Shown piece after piece: positions 56,640 through 64,000 of a DNA stretch of 64,000 nucleotides. Below the pieces are notes generated by a model. That model saw only the letters and a program-made list of their open reading frames with translations. It had not been told where the DNA came from and did not search any database. How positions within the stretch are numbered: position 1 is the stretch's first letter; each line of letters starts with the position of its first letter. The DNA lies in contig NC_067205.1 of the NCBI RefSeq assembly GCF_026262505.1, positions 3,410,001 to 3,474,000 on the forward strand, read 5' to 3'. A program made the translations under genes and the position numbers. Origin of the DNA: Trichomonas vaginalis G3. Taxonomy: Eukaryota; Parabasalia; Trichomonadida; Trichomonadidae.

Positions 56640-56769
56640 CCATCTGACACATAAACGACTTCACTAATGACTTCACTAACGACTTCACTAACGAATTCAC
56701 TACCGTCCTCACTAAATAAAAAATAACCTTATTTTTATTTTTTTTAATTTTTTATTTCATTACAAAGAC
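56640..56769 (+). promoter_or_regulatory. Upstream region with GACTTCACTAA repeats
   Basis: Four to five copies of GACTTCACTAA(T/C) (56656-56712), resembling Inr-like TCACTAA motifs, then a T-rich tract before ATG 56770. Confidence 0.45.
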
Positions 56770-57204
56770 ATGTCTGACTACATTTACTATGACTCTTTCC
56801 CAGAACGTTTCCGTGAACTATTCAAAACTCAAGTAAAACTGAGAAACATGCATTTTAACAAAGACAGACCCATTGACGATGAAAGAAACCCTGAATATAT
56901 TACAATCCCTTATGACGCAAAGTTCATTGCATACATTCCTTATGGTCGCAGAGGAACGAAAACTATTTCAACAAAGAACAAAAATTATTTCTGGAGCGAT
57001 GAAGAAAATTGCCTTATCTACATAAATGCATACTTAAATAAAGCTACATATTGTACAAAAGAAGGTTGGACTGGATTTGAGCTCTACATATACGACGACG
57101 ATGGAAACAGACGTTGTGTATACCCATACGATAATATGTACCATTGTTTTCATCAAGCATTAAACGAATACATAGTCAGTAAGGGTCTCATTCCTGTTGA
57201 GTAG
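56770..57204 (+). CDS. 144-residue unknown protein rich in Tyr/Asp
   Basis: MSDYIYYDSFPERFRELFKT … YITIPYDAKFIAYIPYGRRG … FELYIYDDDGNRRCVYPYDN. Mixed α/β, intact. No family recognised. Lies among small regulators between PolB and the penton-like gene. Confidence 0.6.
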   Translation: MSDYIYYDSFPERFRELFKTQVKLRNMHFNKDRPIDDERNPEYITIPYDAKFIAYIPYGRRGTKTISTKNKNYFWSDEENCLIYINAYLNKATYCTKEGWTGFELYIYDDDGNRRCVYPYDNMYHCFHQALNEYIVSKGLIPVE

Positions 57205-57214
57205 ATATGCTTTA

Positions 57215-57365
57215 TTTTTGTTCTGTCATTTATATAAAAATAAACTTAAAAATAAACTTAAAAATTAATGATATCACCACTCCCACACGTATGAAAACAT
57301 AGCACAAAAATAAATTTAGGTGAAGTGGTGAGATCTCACCTCTTTTTTCACCCGGTTTTCTACCC
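57215..57365. repeat. Intergenic module repeated at 60660-60805
   Basis: Shared parts: TTTATATAAAAATAAACTTA, ATGATATCACCAC, CACACGTATGAAAACATAGC, then a dyad (GGTGAGATCTCACC here, GGTTAGATCTAACC there), and TTCTACCCTGTTGAATTCAT ending at the stop of a (-) gene. Probably a 3'-end plus promoter cassette copied between loci. Confidence 0.65.
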
Positions 57366-57373
57366 TGTTGAAT

Positions 57374-57901
57374 TCATTGCTTTATAACTCTCTTCCTTGG
57401 TTTCTTTTTAGTTGCTTTCTTCACGTCTGTCTCCAACTTGACTGTCTTTCTTCTTCGTCCATAATGATACCAATTACTTCCACCAGTCAATGGGTCAAAT
57501 GGTCGTTCATAAGGGTTTCCATACATTCCATAAGGTCCGTATGGATAAACCACTGGTGGAGAAGAAACATTTTCTTTAGTTCCATCGACTCTATTTAAAT
57601 GCATTGTTTCACCTTTCATCTGGTCATTAAAGCCTTTTGCGTGTTTTGCAAACTCATCGTCCTTTCCTAAAGCATTTTCTGACTCAGTCGCAACCAAATT
57701 GGATGCTTTATTTATGAGCCCTATTTTATTTAATCTTAACTTCTTTGCAACCCAGCCTCCAATCTTTCCTTTATTTGCATCTAATGTCTTTGAAACCCTT
57801 CCTTCACTCATTTTATTTACTGCGTCATAAGCTCCAAGTGCTTTTGCTCCAAATGCTAATGCTTTTGTTCCCATTGCGCCTAAAGCTGCCCAAGCTACCA
57901 T
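57374..57901 (-). CDS. Ala/Gly-rich then basic minor virion protein candidate
   Basis: 175 residues: hydrophobic MVAWAALGAMGTKALAFGAK start, polar middle, G/Y/P-rich segment (YPYGPYGMYGNPYERPFDPL) and a strongly basic end (KKATKKKPRKRVIK). The plan resembles 8930-9331 plus a DNA-binding tail. Likely internal virion protein (inference). Its start is adjacent to the upstream (-) gene stop. Confidence 0.6.
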   Translation of the reverse strand: MVAWAALGAMGTKALAFGAKALGAYDAVNKMSEGRVSKTLDANKGKIGGWVAKKLRLNKIGLINKASNLVATESENALGKDDEFAKHAKGFNDQMKGETMHLNRVDGTKENVSSPPVVYPYGPYGMYGNPYERPFDPLTGGSNWYHYGRRRKTVKLETDVKKATKKKPRKRVIKQ

Positions 57902-58126
57902 TTACCCCATATTAAAATCATCTCTCTTCAATATTATCTCATAAAAGTTCTCGTTACTGGAGAAAGTCAATGAAACATAAGCGTTCTCACTGGCTTCGCC
58001 CTCACCGCTTTGCGGTCTATCTAACTTCTTTCTTATCTCATCTATACGCTTCAAAATGTCTGAACAATTGCTAACATCTTCTACAACAGTTATTTCATCA
58101 TGAATGACCTTCAAGAACAAGCTCAT
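57902..58126 (-). CDS. 74-residue unknown acidic protein
   Basis: MSLFLKVIHDEITVVEDVSN … FYEIILKRDDFNMG. Packed between neighbours with no spacer (57901/57902 and 58126/58127), operon-like. No family recognised. Confidence 0.5.
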   Translation of the reverse strand: MSLFLKVIHDEITVVEDVSNCSDILKRIDEIRKKLDRPQSGEGEASENAYVSLTFSSNENFYEIILKRDDFNMG

Positions 58127-59008
58127 TTAATATGCTATTAAAATCATCTCAATAATGAGTCCATCCTTTCCGTCTTTAGGTAGCACAACATCTTTCATTG
58201 AAGAAGGTTCGACAAGTCTTATGTTAAACTTACTGACAAAGTTTGTTATACTATAATGCTTCGGTGGCGAATACATATAGTTTGAAAGACATAATATAGA
58301 TTCTTCAGCAAATTCACTTATACTGGATTTTATAACAATGTTCTCACGAGACCAAATACCACCAATTGACAATCTTGTAAGCAATCCTGCTGAACCTTCT
58401 ACTGTAAACGTCGATGGTAACATTCCACGAAGGTCATCTATTGACATCTTTGAGTCACTGAATTTAAAGATTTTCTTAAAGCAATCGTCATTATCTAACC
58501 ATGCAATAGCTTTGAAGTTTTCATTCGAATATACATCTGCTTCATTAAATGTAAAACCTGACTTCTTTGCAGAGATGACTTTAAAATCTATTGAGTTTGT
58601 TTCAAAATTATATGCTATGGTAACTTCTGAAGGTAATGGATGCCCTTCCGCAGTCAGTTGTTCTCTCACTACCATTTGAAGCTTTGTGTTAAAAACTTTC
58701 ATGTCATCTCCTGTGTCTAGGTTCACATACACAGCAACAGGGAAACTATCTTGCTTCTTTGTTTCATCATTATATCTCAAAACATCAAAGTTCTTCAATA
58801 ATATTGTTCTTCCTGCTGGAATACTTCGAACCTGTCTGATTTCAATAGCTTTCTCACCTCCTACATACTCTACCCAGTGTCTTGGATATTCATAAGTATA
58901 CTGACTTTCTTGAATTTTGGTTGGTTTCATCATAACATGTTCATAGTATATCTTTATACTCTTGTCAGTTAGACTCGGTGCTATGTTCTGAATATTTCTG
59001 ACTTGCAT
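58127..59008 (-). CDS. Penton-like protein of the second lineage, intact
   Basis: 293 residues from the ATG 59008 (MQVRNIQNIAPSLTDKSIKI), chosen because it lies 16 bp from the divergent ATPase start; the longer frame to 59110 would run into that gene. YTYEYPRHWVEYVGGEKAIE aligns with the penton-like YRFDYPLRWL…KAIG block, and SSISEFAEESILCLSNYMYS with ASFSGAQNSFLCLANDFYE. Strand-rich. Same family as 5419 and 10969. Confidence 0.6.
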   Translation of the reverse strand: MQVRNIQNIAPSLTDKSIKIYYEHVMMKPTKIQESQYTYEYPRHWVEYVGGEKAIEIRQVRSIPAGRTILLKNFDVLRYNDETKKQDSFPVAVYVNLDTGDDMKVFNTKLQMVVREQLTAEGHPLPSEVTIAYNFETNSIDFKVISAKKSGFTFNEADVYSNENFKAIAWLDNDDCFKKIFKFSDSKMSIDDLRGMLPSTFTVEGSAGLLTRLSIGGIWSRENIVIKSSISEFAEESILCLSNYMYSPPKHYSITNFVSKFNIRLVEPSSMKDVVLPKDGKDGLIIEMILIAY

Positions 59009-59024
59009 TTTTAATGGAGATAAA

Positions 59025-59912
59025 ATGAAGCATTTAATACATGATGTAGATGAAGACATGAATGAAACTACAGACAAACTTAACTCTTCTCTTATTCTTC
59101 CTTTCAGCAAAGATTATGAATTCTGTTCAAATGGTGTTTATTTCTATTGTGGAAAGATGGGTTCAGGTAAGACATTTAATTTAATTCGTCATATACTCAT
59201 AACAGAGCGTTTAGGAAACGACTCTTACTATGACCAAATCATTATATCAGCAACTTCAGACTCTATGGACTCAACAGCGAAAACATTCATGTCAAAAGTT
59301 CAAGCCTCTGTCGTTAAAGTTCCAGACAGTGAACTCATTGAATTTCTTCAACGTTACATTCGACGTAAGAGAAAATATTATGCCATCGTAGAGTTCATAC
59401 AGTCAGGAATGCAAAAGACTTCTGAGGAGATGGAAAGAATTATTGACAAACACCACTTACGTCAATACTCAGGAGTTTACGATATGAAACGACTGACAAA
59501 CTACATTCTGTCAAAACTTTCAAAATACCCCTTCAAAAAGTATCATTCAAACACTCTGCTCGTTTGTGACGACTTCGCCGGAAAAGGTTTAGTGTCAAAA
59601 CCAGACTCACCATTAGCTAACATCATTACTAAAGTCAGACATTACCACTTAACTGTAGCAATACTTATGCAAACATGGCGTTTTCTTGCTTTAAACATAA
59701 AACGTCTCATAACTGACTTCGTTATCTTTCAAGGTTTCTCACGCTATGATATTGAACTAATTTGGAAACAGTCAGGTATAACATTACCTTTTGAAGAAAT
59801 TTGGGAAGCATATAAGTCTCTCATCTCTCCTCGTTCATACCTTGAGATTCATATCATGACTAATACCATTAAAGTCAAAAATATTCCATGGGAACGACCA
59901 ACATTGTTTTAA
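59025..59912 (+). CDS. A32/FtsK-HerA-type genome-packaging ATPase, intact
   Basis: 295 residues. Walker A YFYCGKMGSGKTFN at ~45, Walker B NTLLVCDDFAGKG at ~185 and a sensor-like ILMQTWRFLALN at ~220. Region IDKHHLRQYSG matches the element 1 ATPase (LDKHHFRNKQ). It would translocate element DNA into the capsid. Divergent with the penton-like gene and ending over a remnant (-) frame. Confidence 0.82.
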   Translation: MKHLIHDVDEDMNETTDKLNSSLILPFSKDYEFCSNGVYFYCGKMGSGKTFNLIRHILITERLGNDSYYDQIIISATSDSMDSTAKTFMSKVQASVVKVPDSELIEFLQRYIRRKRKYYAIVEFIQSGMQKTSEEMERIIDKHHLRQYSGVYDMKRLTNYILSKLSKYPFKKYHSNTLLVCDDFAGKGLVSKPDSPLANIITKVRHYHLTVAILMQTWRFLALNIKRLITDFVIFQGFSRYDIELIWKQSGITLPFEEIWEAYKSLISPRSYLEIHIMTNTIKVKNIPWERPTLF

Positions 59913-60230
59913 AGTTTAACCTTCAATTGACTGATGGTAAACAAATTCCATGCATCTCTGTCGCCATTTCTGTTAATATTTTTGCTGTCATTCATATCAT
60001 CCACTTCCCCATCCGTTAGCTTTTGAGGATATGTGTTAGAATAGCTGTTCTTAAATGAAGGCTTTTCACCTTTGAGAGCATAGACTCTATAACTTTCTGC
60101 ATACTTTATGTTTGAACCTCCTGAGCCATCATTGACATAAATTTTTATAGGCTTCCACCCTTTGTTAGTTAGTATGGCTAAGTCGTGTACTGAGGCACTG
60201 CGCGCCTCCGTACACCACTTAACCTTAAAT
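59909..60230 (-). pseudogene. Open remnant without start, possible fibre/surface-protein tail
   Basis: An open minus frame of ~105 codons (KIYVNDGSGGSNIKYAESYR … NRNGDRDAWNLFTISQLKVKL) ends at 59909, overlapping the ATPase stop. It has no ATG and its 5' part runs through the hairpin cis-element. Perhaps the leftover C-terminus of a larger gene. Not recognised. Confidence 0.35.
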
Positions 60231-60262
60231 ATTTACAAAACCAGTAACGTATATTTTACAAC
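60167..60262. promoter_or_regulatory. Composite hairpin cis-element, copy 3
   Basis: GTTAGTATGGC, hairpin TAAGTCGTGTACTGAGGC … GCCTCCGTACACCACTTA with loop ACTGCGC, then TTTACAAAACCAGTAACGTA and TATTTTACAACACAA. Matches copies at 49778 and 56507. Confidence 0.55.
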
Positions 60263-60344
60263 ACAAACGACAACACTAACTTAACCTTAAATATTTACAA
60301 ACCGCCAACCACTAATGACTTCATTAATGTAAAAATAAACGTTC

Positions 60345-60665
60345 TCACTTACAAAAGTATTGCAACTCCTCCCATTGCTGTGCTTCACATAACAGCTCAT
60401 AATCTTCTGACTCACTTTCTTCTTCATATAGGTCAAAATCACTGTCAAAATAAATGTTAGTAAGTTTTGACAAAGCTAATGAAACACGTTTACCGTTTGT
60501 ATCGTATGCTTGTATAAACTTTCCATTCTTCATTCCTTCATAAACGCTCAAACTAACTTTACCCTTTCTCCCTCGTATCTGATAGAATGTATTTTCACGA
60601 GGAACGAAGAACAAATTCTTGAACTCATGACCGTTGTAGTTTGTTATCTCAATAGTTTTCGTCAT
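60345..60665 (-). CDS. Stand-alone version of the HNH protein's C-terminal domain
   Basis: 106 residues: EITNYNGHEFKNLFFVPREN, then VSLSVYEGMKNGKFIQAYDT, then GKRVSLALSKLTNIY and an acidic tail. It aligns with the last ~75 residues of 10368-10943 (EITDYGKHTFEFYYYSEEQD … DTDGKYVQILLNKSKKLYGI). No HNH residues remain. May be a DNA-recognition or regulatory module, or an orphaned fragment. Confidence 0.55.
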   Translation of the reverse strand: MTKTIEITNYNGHEFKNLFFVPRENTFYQIRGRKGKVSLSVYEGMKNGKFIQAYDTNGKRVSLALSKLTNIYFDSDFDLYEEESESEDYELLCEAQQWEELQYFCK

Positions 60666-60804
60666 TTATATAAAAATAAACTTAAAAATAATGATATCAC
60701 CACCCTCACACGTATGAAAACATAGCACAAAAATAATGTTTAGGGTAGATGGTTAGATCTAACCTCATTTCTACCCTCATTTCTACCCTGTTGAATTCAT
60801 TGCT
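60660..60804. promoter_or_regulatory. Repeated intergenic module with GGTTAGATCTAACC dyad
   Basis: Second copy of the 57215 module, carrying TAGGGTAGATGGTTAGATCT and three TCTACCC stretches exactly as in element 1 (13695). It links the two Maverick lineages by shared cis-sequence. Confidence 0.6.
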
Positions 60805-61089
60805 TTATTCCTCACTGTCGTCTGCTTTCTCCAACTCTTCTAACTTCTTCCTAAGTTCACCAATGTTGTCCTCATGAAGTTTAATCTTCCTTAATATACC
60901 TTCTCTATCTAATGGTTGCTTTATCTTTCTAAACTGAACTCTACCATCCTTCATAGTATGAATATAAAAACCTTCTGGAATAATTCCTGATTTAATGTAT
61001 TCTACCAAAAACTTTTGTTTCATTGCTTCAGTGACTTTATTTGTCATTTCAATCAAAGGTGAAGCTAGCACAGCGATAATGGATTTCAT
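60805..61089 (-). CDS. 94-residue KDG-hairpin protein with coiled-coil tail
   Basis: The start region MKSIIAVLASPLIEM could instead begin at the internal MTNKVTEAMK. Core FYIHTMKDGRVQFRKIKQPL, then a helix (LHEDNIGELRKKLEELEKAD). Intact member of the small family noted at 46350 and 51730. Unknown function. Confidence 0.55.
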   Translation of the reverse strand: MKSIIAVLASPLIEMTNKVTEAMKQKFLVEYIKSGIIPEGFYIHTMKDGRVQFRKIKQPLDREGILRKIKLHEDNIGELRKKLEELEKADDSEE

Positions 61090-61691
61090 GACTTTTTAGT
61101 ATTTCATGCAATCTTAACAGATAGCCTTACAAGTACTTCCAGTGTCCCTAGCTGTCCCTCCTTTTTATATAACTCCATGACATTTATAATCTCGCGAAAC
61201 TTAACAGGTAGCATAACAGATTAAAATCAGATGAGGTTTTGAACCAAAATTTCTAAGCAACGTTGTCAAGGATTTTGAGGAACTAGGGACAGAGTGTGGC
61301 AAAGTCCAAGATTTAATTTATCTTCATCTGTTTCATCAGCTATCTCATCTAATATGCCAATATTTTATTCATAACTCGTGGCAAACTCACTAACTTTCGT
61401 TATGTTCATCTGCATGCTTCATCTGATAGAAAGTATGACTTTCATTAACTCTGTGAGATAATGAAAACTACTAGGGACAGAGACCATGGCAAAGTTTATG
61501 ACTTTCATTATTTCCAGAACTTAATGAAAACTACTAGGGACAGAGACCATGGCAAAGTTCATGATTTAATTTATTCTCTCACTAACAACAAACACAAACT
61601 CCAACACTAACACCAAGTACTAACTTCAGCACAAATGACAAACACTAACAACAAGTACTAACTCCAACACTAACGACAAAAATAAATGTCC
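61090..61691. repeat. Gene-free region with ACTAGGGACAGAG repeats and AACACTAAC-type tract
   Basis: Three copies of (AACTA)CTAGGGACAGAG followed by a TGGCAAAGT core (about 61265, 61466, 61527), the last two nearly identical over ~40 bp. Then a tract of ACAACAAGTACTAACTCCAA-like repeats (61588-61680). It stands upstream of 60805(-) and downstream of the helicase. Possible regulatory or origin region. Confidence 0.55.
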
Positions 61692-63464
61692 TCACTTCTT
61701 AACAAAGTAATATGTGCTTCTTACACCACCATAGCTCAAACGTTTCTTTTCAAACATCGATTGAAACTTATTTTGAGCCATTGGCTTTAGTCTCTTTTTC
61801 TTCAAATACGCCAAGAAATCTTCTTCACATCTTTTCACTTCATAGCCTTCTTTAAACTCCTCCTTGTTAAGTTCTATGAAATCCTTTATCTCATTCTTTG
61901 TTGCAATGGCTTCTTCACGAACGACATCATGAACTATTTCATCACTGTTCTCATGTATGACCTCCTCACTGTTCTCATGAACTATTTCATCACTGTTCTC
62001 ATGTATGACCTCCTCACTGTTCTCATGAACTATTTCATCACTGTTCTCATGTATGACCTCCTCACTGTCTTTCATAAGCGTTTCAAAGTCTCCTTTACTC
62101 ATTACTTCAATCTCATGCTGTTCACAGTAGTACTTAAACTCACTGTATATGTCTTTGTTGTATGTTATATTGCTTCCCATGTACTCCATGAATTTTTCAA
62201 GCACTTCCTCATAATTCACTGTTTCTTTCTTTCCACGACCTTCTAATATCATACTTGCTTCGTAAATATAACTTCTTGCAGAACCGTCTCGCTTTCTACT
62301 TCTCTTCACAAATTCTCTCATCTTGCCACCAAATACATTTGAACTACATGCAAAGAATTCATTCTCCTTCGCAAATTCTTTATATCTTCTGTAGCACTCT
62401 GTACAATTCCATCCGGATACAAACTTTTCATAGAACTCCTCGTAAAACATTTGGTAAGGTGTTTTGTTCATTTCGATGAGTTCTTGTTTAGCCCTGGTGA
62501 ATGGTATCTTCCTTACATCAAATTCACTTAAATCTTTCTTCATGAAGTACGTCAGTAAGTTTGAATAAAACTCTTCATTAAAGCTTTCAATGAGATTTGA
62601 GAAATATTCGTAATTTCCTTTGTATCTGCTGCTTACGTCAATGACAACAAATCTTCTGTCGTCTTTGTCAATCTTTACTGAGTTGAAGTTGTTAGATATC
62701 ATGATGATATTACAAACATTCTCTATCTTTCTTACTGGCTGACACTTCTGATTTAAGTCCAACTGAGTCTCTGTTACTATTGACTTTAGTGCGTCGTGGT
62801 TCATGACCTTAGACGTATCGCATGAGCTTAGTTCATTGCATACGATGAGCTTCATGTTCTCAATAGCAGCATTGAATCTACCAACCACATTCTCTATTGC
62901 CGTTATATTATTGTTGGCGTACTTGCTAATGAGCTCGCATAGAACATTACTAAGTACATTCTTACCAGTTCCTTGCTTTCCTATTAACAAAAGTACTGTT
63001 CCAGTCTTTCCACAAGGATTTTGAACGATGTAGGCGAACCAGTTCAAAACATACTCATAAAGCTCTTCATCCTCATTACATATGACATCGTGAACATGTT
63101 TCAAATATCCTTCAATAACGTTCTCATCTACTTCATTCAGTACCTCATACTCATATCCTCTGAAATAGCTGTAAATGTCATCTCTTTCGTCAAAGAATCT
63201 CATGCCTGACTTCATAAGATAGTTCTTGTTCTGACCCGCTTCATAAATCATCAGTGCGTTCACATCCTTCTCCTCAATACGTCCTACATAAATACTCTTC
63301 ATGAGCTTATTGAATTCCTTGCTATCTACTGACACAAGTGTTGTTGTGTCTCGTATTCCATCATAATCTTTCACTAGATATGTCATACGTGCTCCGTCAA
63401 TAACAACAACACATCTTCTTAAGTCATTTATAACACTAGCTATGTCAATACCGTCCTCACTCAT
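61692..63464 (-). CDS. D5/DUF5906-type superfamily 3 helicase with repeat insert
   Basis: 590 residues. Walker A LLIGKQGTGKNVLSNVL at ~160, MKLIVCNELSS at ~213, IIMISNNFNS and DDRRFVVIDV at ~265. Homologous to 19475-20710 throughout the core (EYVLNWFAYIVQNPCGKTGT beside EYILCWFANILQHPSAKNET). A tandem repeat of ENSDEIVHENSEEVIH type sits at ~465-512 before a C-terminal domain. Replicative helicase of the element. Confidence 0.82.
   Translation of the reverse strand: MSEDGIDIASVINDLRRCVVVIDGARMTYLVKDYDGIRDTTTLVSVDSKEFNKLMKSIYVGRIEEKDVNALMIYEAGQNKNYLMKSGMRFFDERDDIYSYFRGYEYEVLNEVDENVIEGYLKHVHDVICNEDEELYEYVLNWFAYIVQNPCGKTGTVLLLIGKQGTGKNVLSNVLCELISKYANNNITAIENVVGRFNAAIENMKLIVCNELSSCDTSKVMNHDALKSIVTETQLDLNQKCQPVRKIENVCNIIMISNNFNSVKIDKDDRRFVVIDVSSRYKGNYEYFSNLIESFNEEFYSNLLTYFMKKDLSEFDVRKIPFTRAKQELIEMNKTPYQMFYEEFYEKFVSGWNCTECYRRYKEFAKENEFFACSSNVFGGKMREFVKRSRKRDGSARSYIYEASMILEGRGKKETVNYEEVLEKFMEYMGSNITYNKDIYSEFKYYCEQHEIEVMSKGDFETLMKDSEEVIHENSDEIVHENSEEVIHENSDEIVHENSEEVIHENSDEIVHDVVREEAIATKNEIKDFIELNKEEFKEGYEVKRCEEDFLAYLKKKRLKPMAQNKFQSMFEKKRLSYGGVRSTYYFVKK
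61925..62075 (-). repeat. 48-bp coding tandem repeat in the helicase
   Basis: Three units of ~48 bp (ATTTCATCACTGTTCTCATG core) encode 16-residue acidic repeats. The antisense frame is open but meaningless. Confidence 0.85.
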
Positions 63465-63468
63465 GTAC

Positions 63469-64000
63469 TTATTTCTTCCTCAAGTCCTTTAGTGTGAAAG
63501 TGTCTCTAAGTTCTATTTCAAGCAATTCATTTACACATCCTTTGCAATACTTCTCTATAAAATATTTCTGTCGTTCTTTACTAAGTTTCTTAACAGCTCT
63601 GAAGAACCATGTGTTTTGACTCAAACATCCTTCACAACTTCTCTCATTCATTCCTAGTTCTTTCATGTCATTATCTTCAACCTCTATGGTCTCATTGACT
63701 AAGGTCAAAGGGTTCTTAGTCATTGCTGGTCTTATCTGAAACAATGTTTGTGCAACAGGTTTAACTAGTTCAGCAACGTCCTTCCTTAATATGAATAGCT
63801 GTTTCCACTCATCTTTGCTAACAGTTCTTTCATAACCACTGACAGTAATGATTTCATTTGCTGACCTTAGACACTTATGTTCTATCATTTGTATTGCTTT
63901 TGTGTAAGGCTTTCGTGAGCATAGGTTGTATATGTCATTCCTGCAATGTTCATTCATGCCAATAGTACTAAATCCTTTCTTTGCTGTTGAGTGCATAATA
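63469..64000 (-). CDS. Cysteine-rich unknown protein upstream of the helicase (possibly continues past the window)
   Basis: ATG at 63996 gives 175 codons, but the frame is still open at the window edge. Cysteine pairs RSCEGCLSQN and YCKGCVNELL could form a zinc site. Its position 4 nt upstream of the helicase would suit a primase or zinc-binding partner, but no primase motif is visible. Confidence 0.5.
   Translation of the reverse strand, partial: IMHSTAKKGFSTIGMNEHCRNDIYNLCSRKPYTKAIQMIEHKCLRSANEIITVSGYERTVSKDEWKQLFILRKDVAELVKPVAQTLFQIRPAMTKNPLTLVNETIEVEDNDMKELGMNERSCEGCLSQNTWFFRAVKKLSKERQKYFIEKYCKGCVNELLEIELRDTFTLKDLRKK

Larger units (their letters stand above)
39979..64000. mobile_element. 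Maverick/Polinton element 2, open at the window end; right part from a second lineage
   Basis: The left end AGGTCAGGTGCGTGGGGCTT is homologous to element 1, and colinearity with 3585-10392 continues to ~47215, then through a longer PolB to 49114. From ~49.8 kb the genes (capsid, second PolB, penton-like, ATPase, helicase) belong to the same functional classes as element 1's right half but are strongly diverged and ordered differently. No terminal repeat is seen between 49.1 and 64 kb, so a hybrid element and a nested insertion are both possible. Confidence 0.75.

Overview
The window looks like a chromosomal stretch of the parabasalid parasite Trichomonas vaginalis or a close relative. The DNA is AT-rich, host genes appear intronless, candidate initiator (Inr) motifs of the TCAYTWYTCATTA type lie just upstream of some start codons, and most of the sequence is occupied by giant virus-like Maverick/Polinton transposons. 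The species call is an inference from content; no database could be searched.

Layout. 1-3.4 kb is host DNA: the N-terminus of a Brr2/ASCC3-type helicase (-) and a Raptor-like gene interrupted by an in-frame stop. 3.585-27.88 kb is a complete but decayed Maverick (element 1) with inverted terminal repeats and a probable target-site duplication. 27.9-39.98 kb is host DNA: an acidic unknown protein, a Tudor-SN nuclease, an ACC-synthase-like aminotransferase, tRNA-Pro(AGG), a GT31/Fringe-like glycosyltransferase and long AT-rich spacers holding several inverted-repeat elements. 39.98-64 kb is a second Maverick (element 2) whose left 9 kb is nearly identical to element 1. After an exonuclease-less PolB and an HNH remnant it passes, around 49.1-50 kb, into genes of a different Maverick lineage (a second PolB, an intact major capsid protein, a penton-like protein, a packaging ATPase and a helicase) that runs off the window.

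How the genes fit together. The shared left module carries a D12-class adenine methyltransferase, a tiny membrane protein, glycine-rich amphipathic proteins resembling minor virion components, a penton-like protein divergently paired with a phage-type fibre protein (H-x-H repeats plus collar domain), a retroviral-type integrase and a protein-primed PolB. Right-hand modules supply the double-jelly-roll capsid, a candidate minor capsid protein, the packaging ATPase, the D5/DUF5906-type helicase and KilA-N proteins. This is the gene set of an integrated virus. Divergent genes often have start codons only 16-18 bp apart, and many starts sit in a TAAATG-like context, suggesting the elements carry their own compact promoters.

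Many element genes have frameshifts (mostly in homopolymers), nonsense changes or deletions, so neither copy looks autonomous as given. Because several breaks are one base in a homopolymer, assembly error must be excluded before each is accepted. The most interesting signals are the phage-like fibre/penton pair with conserved ends and variable centres, the exo-less PolB, the replacement of that polymerase by an HNH-penton cassette, and several repeated cis-elements.
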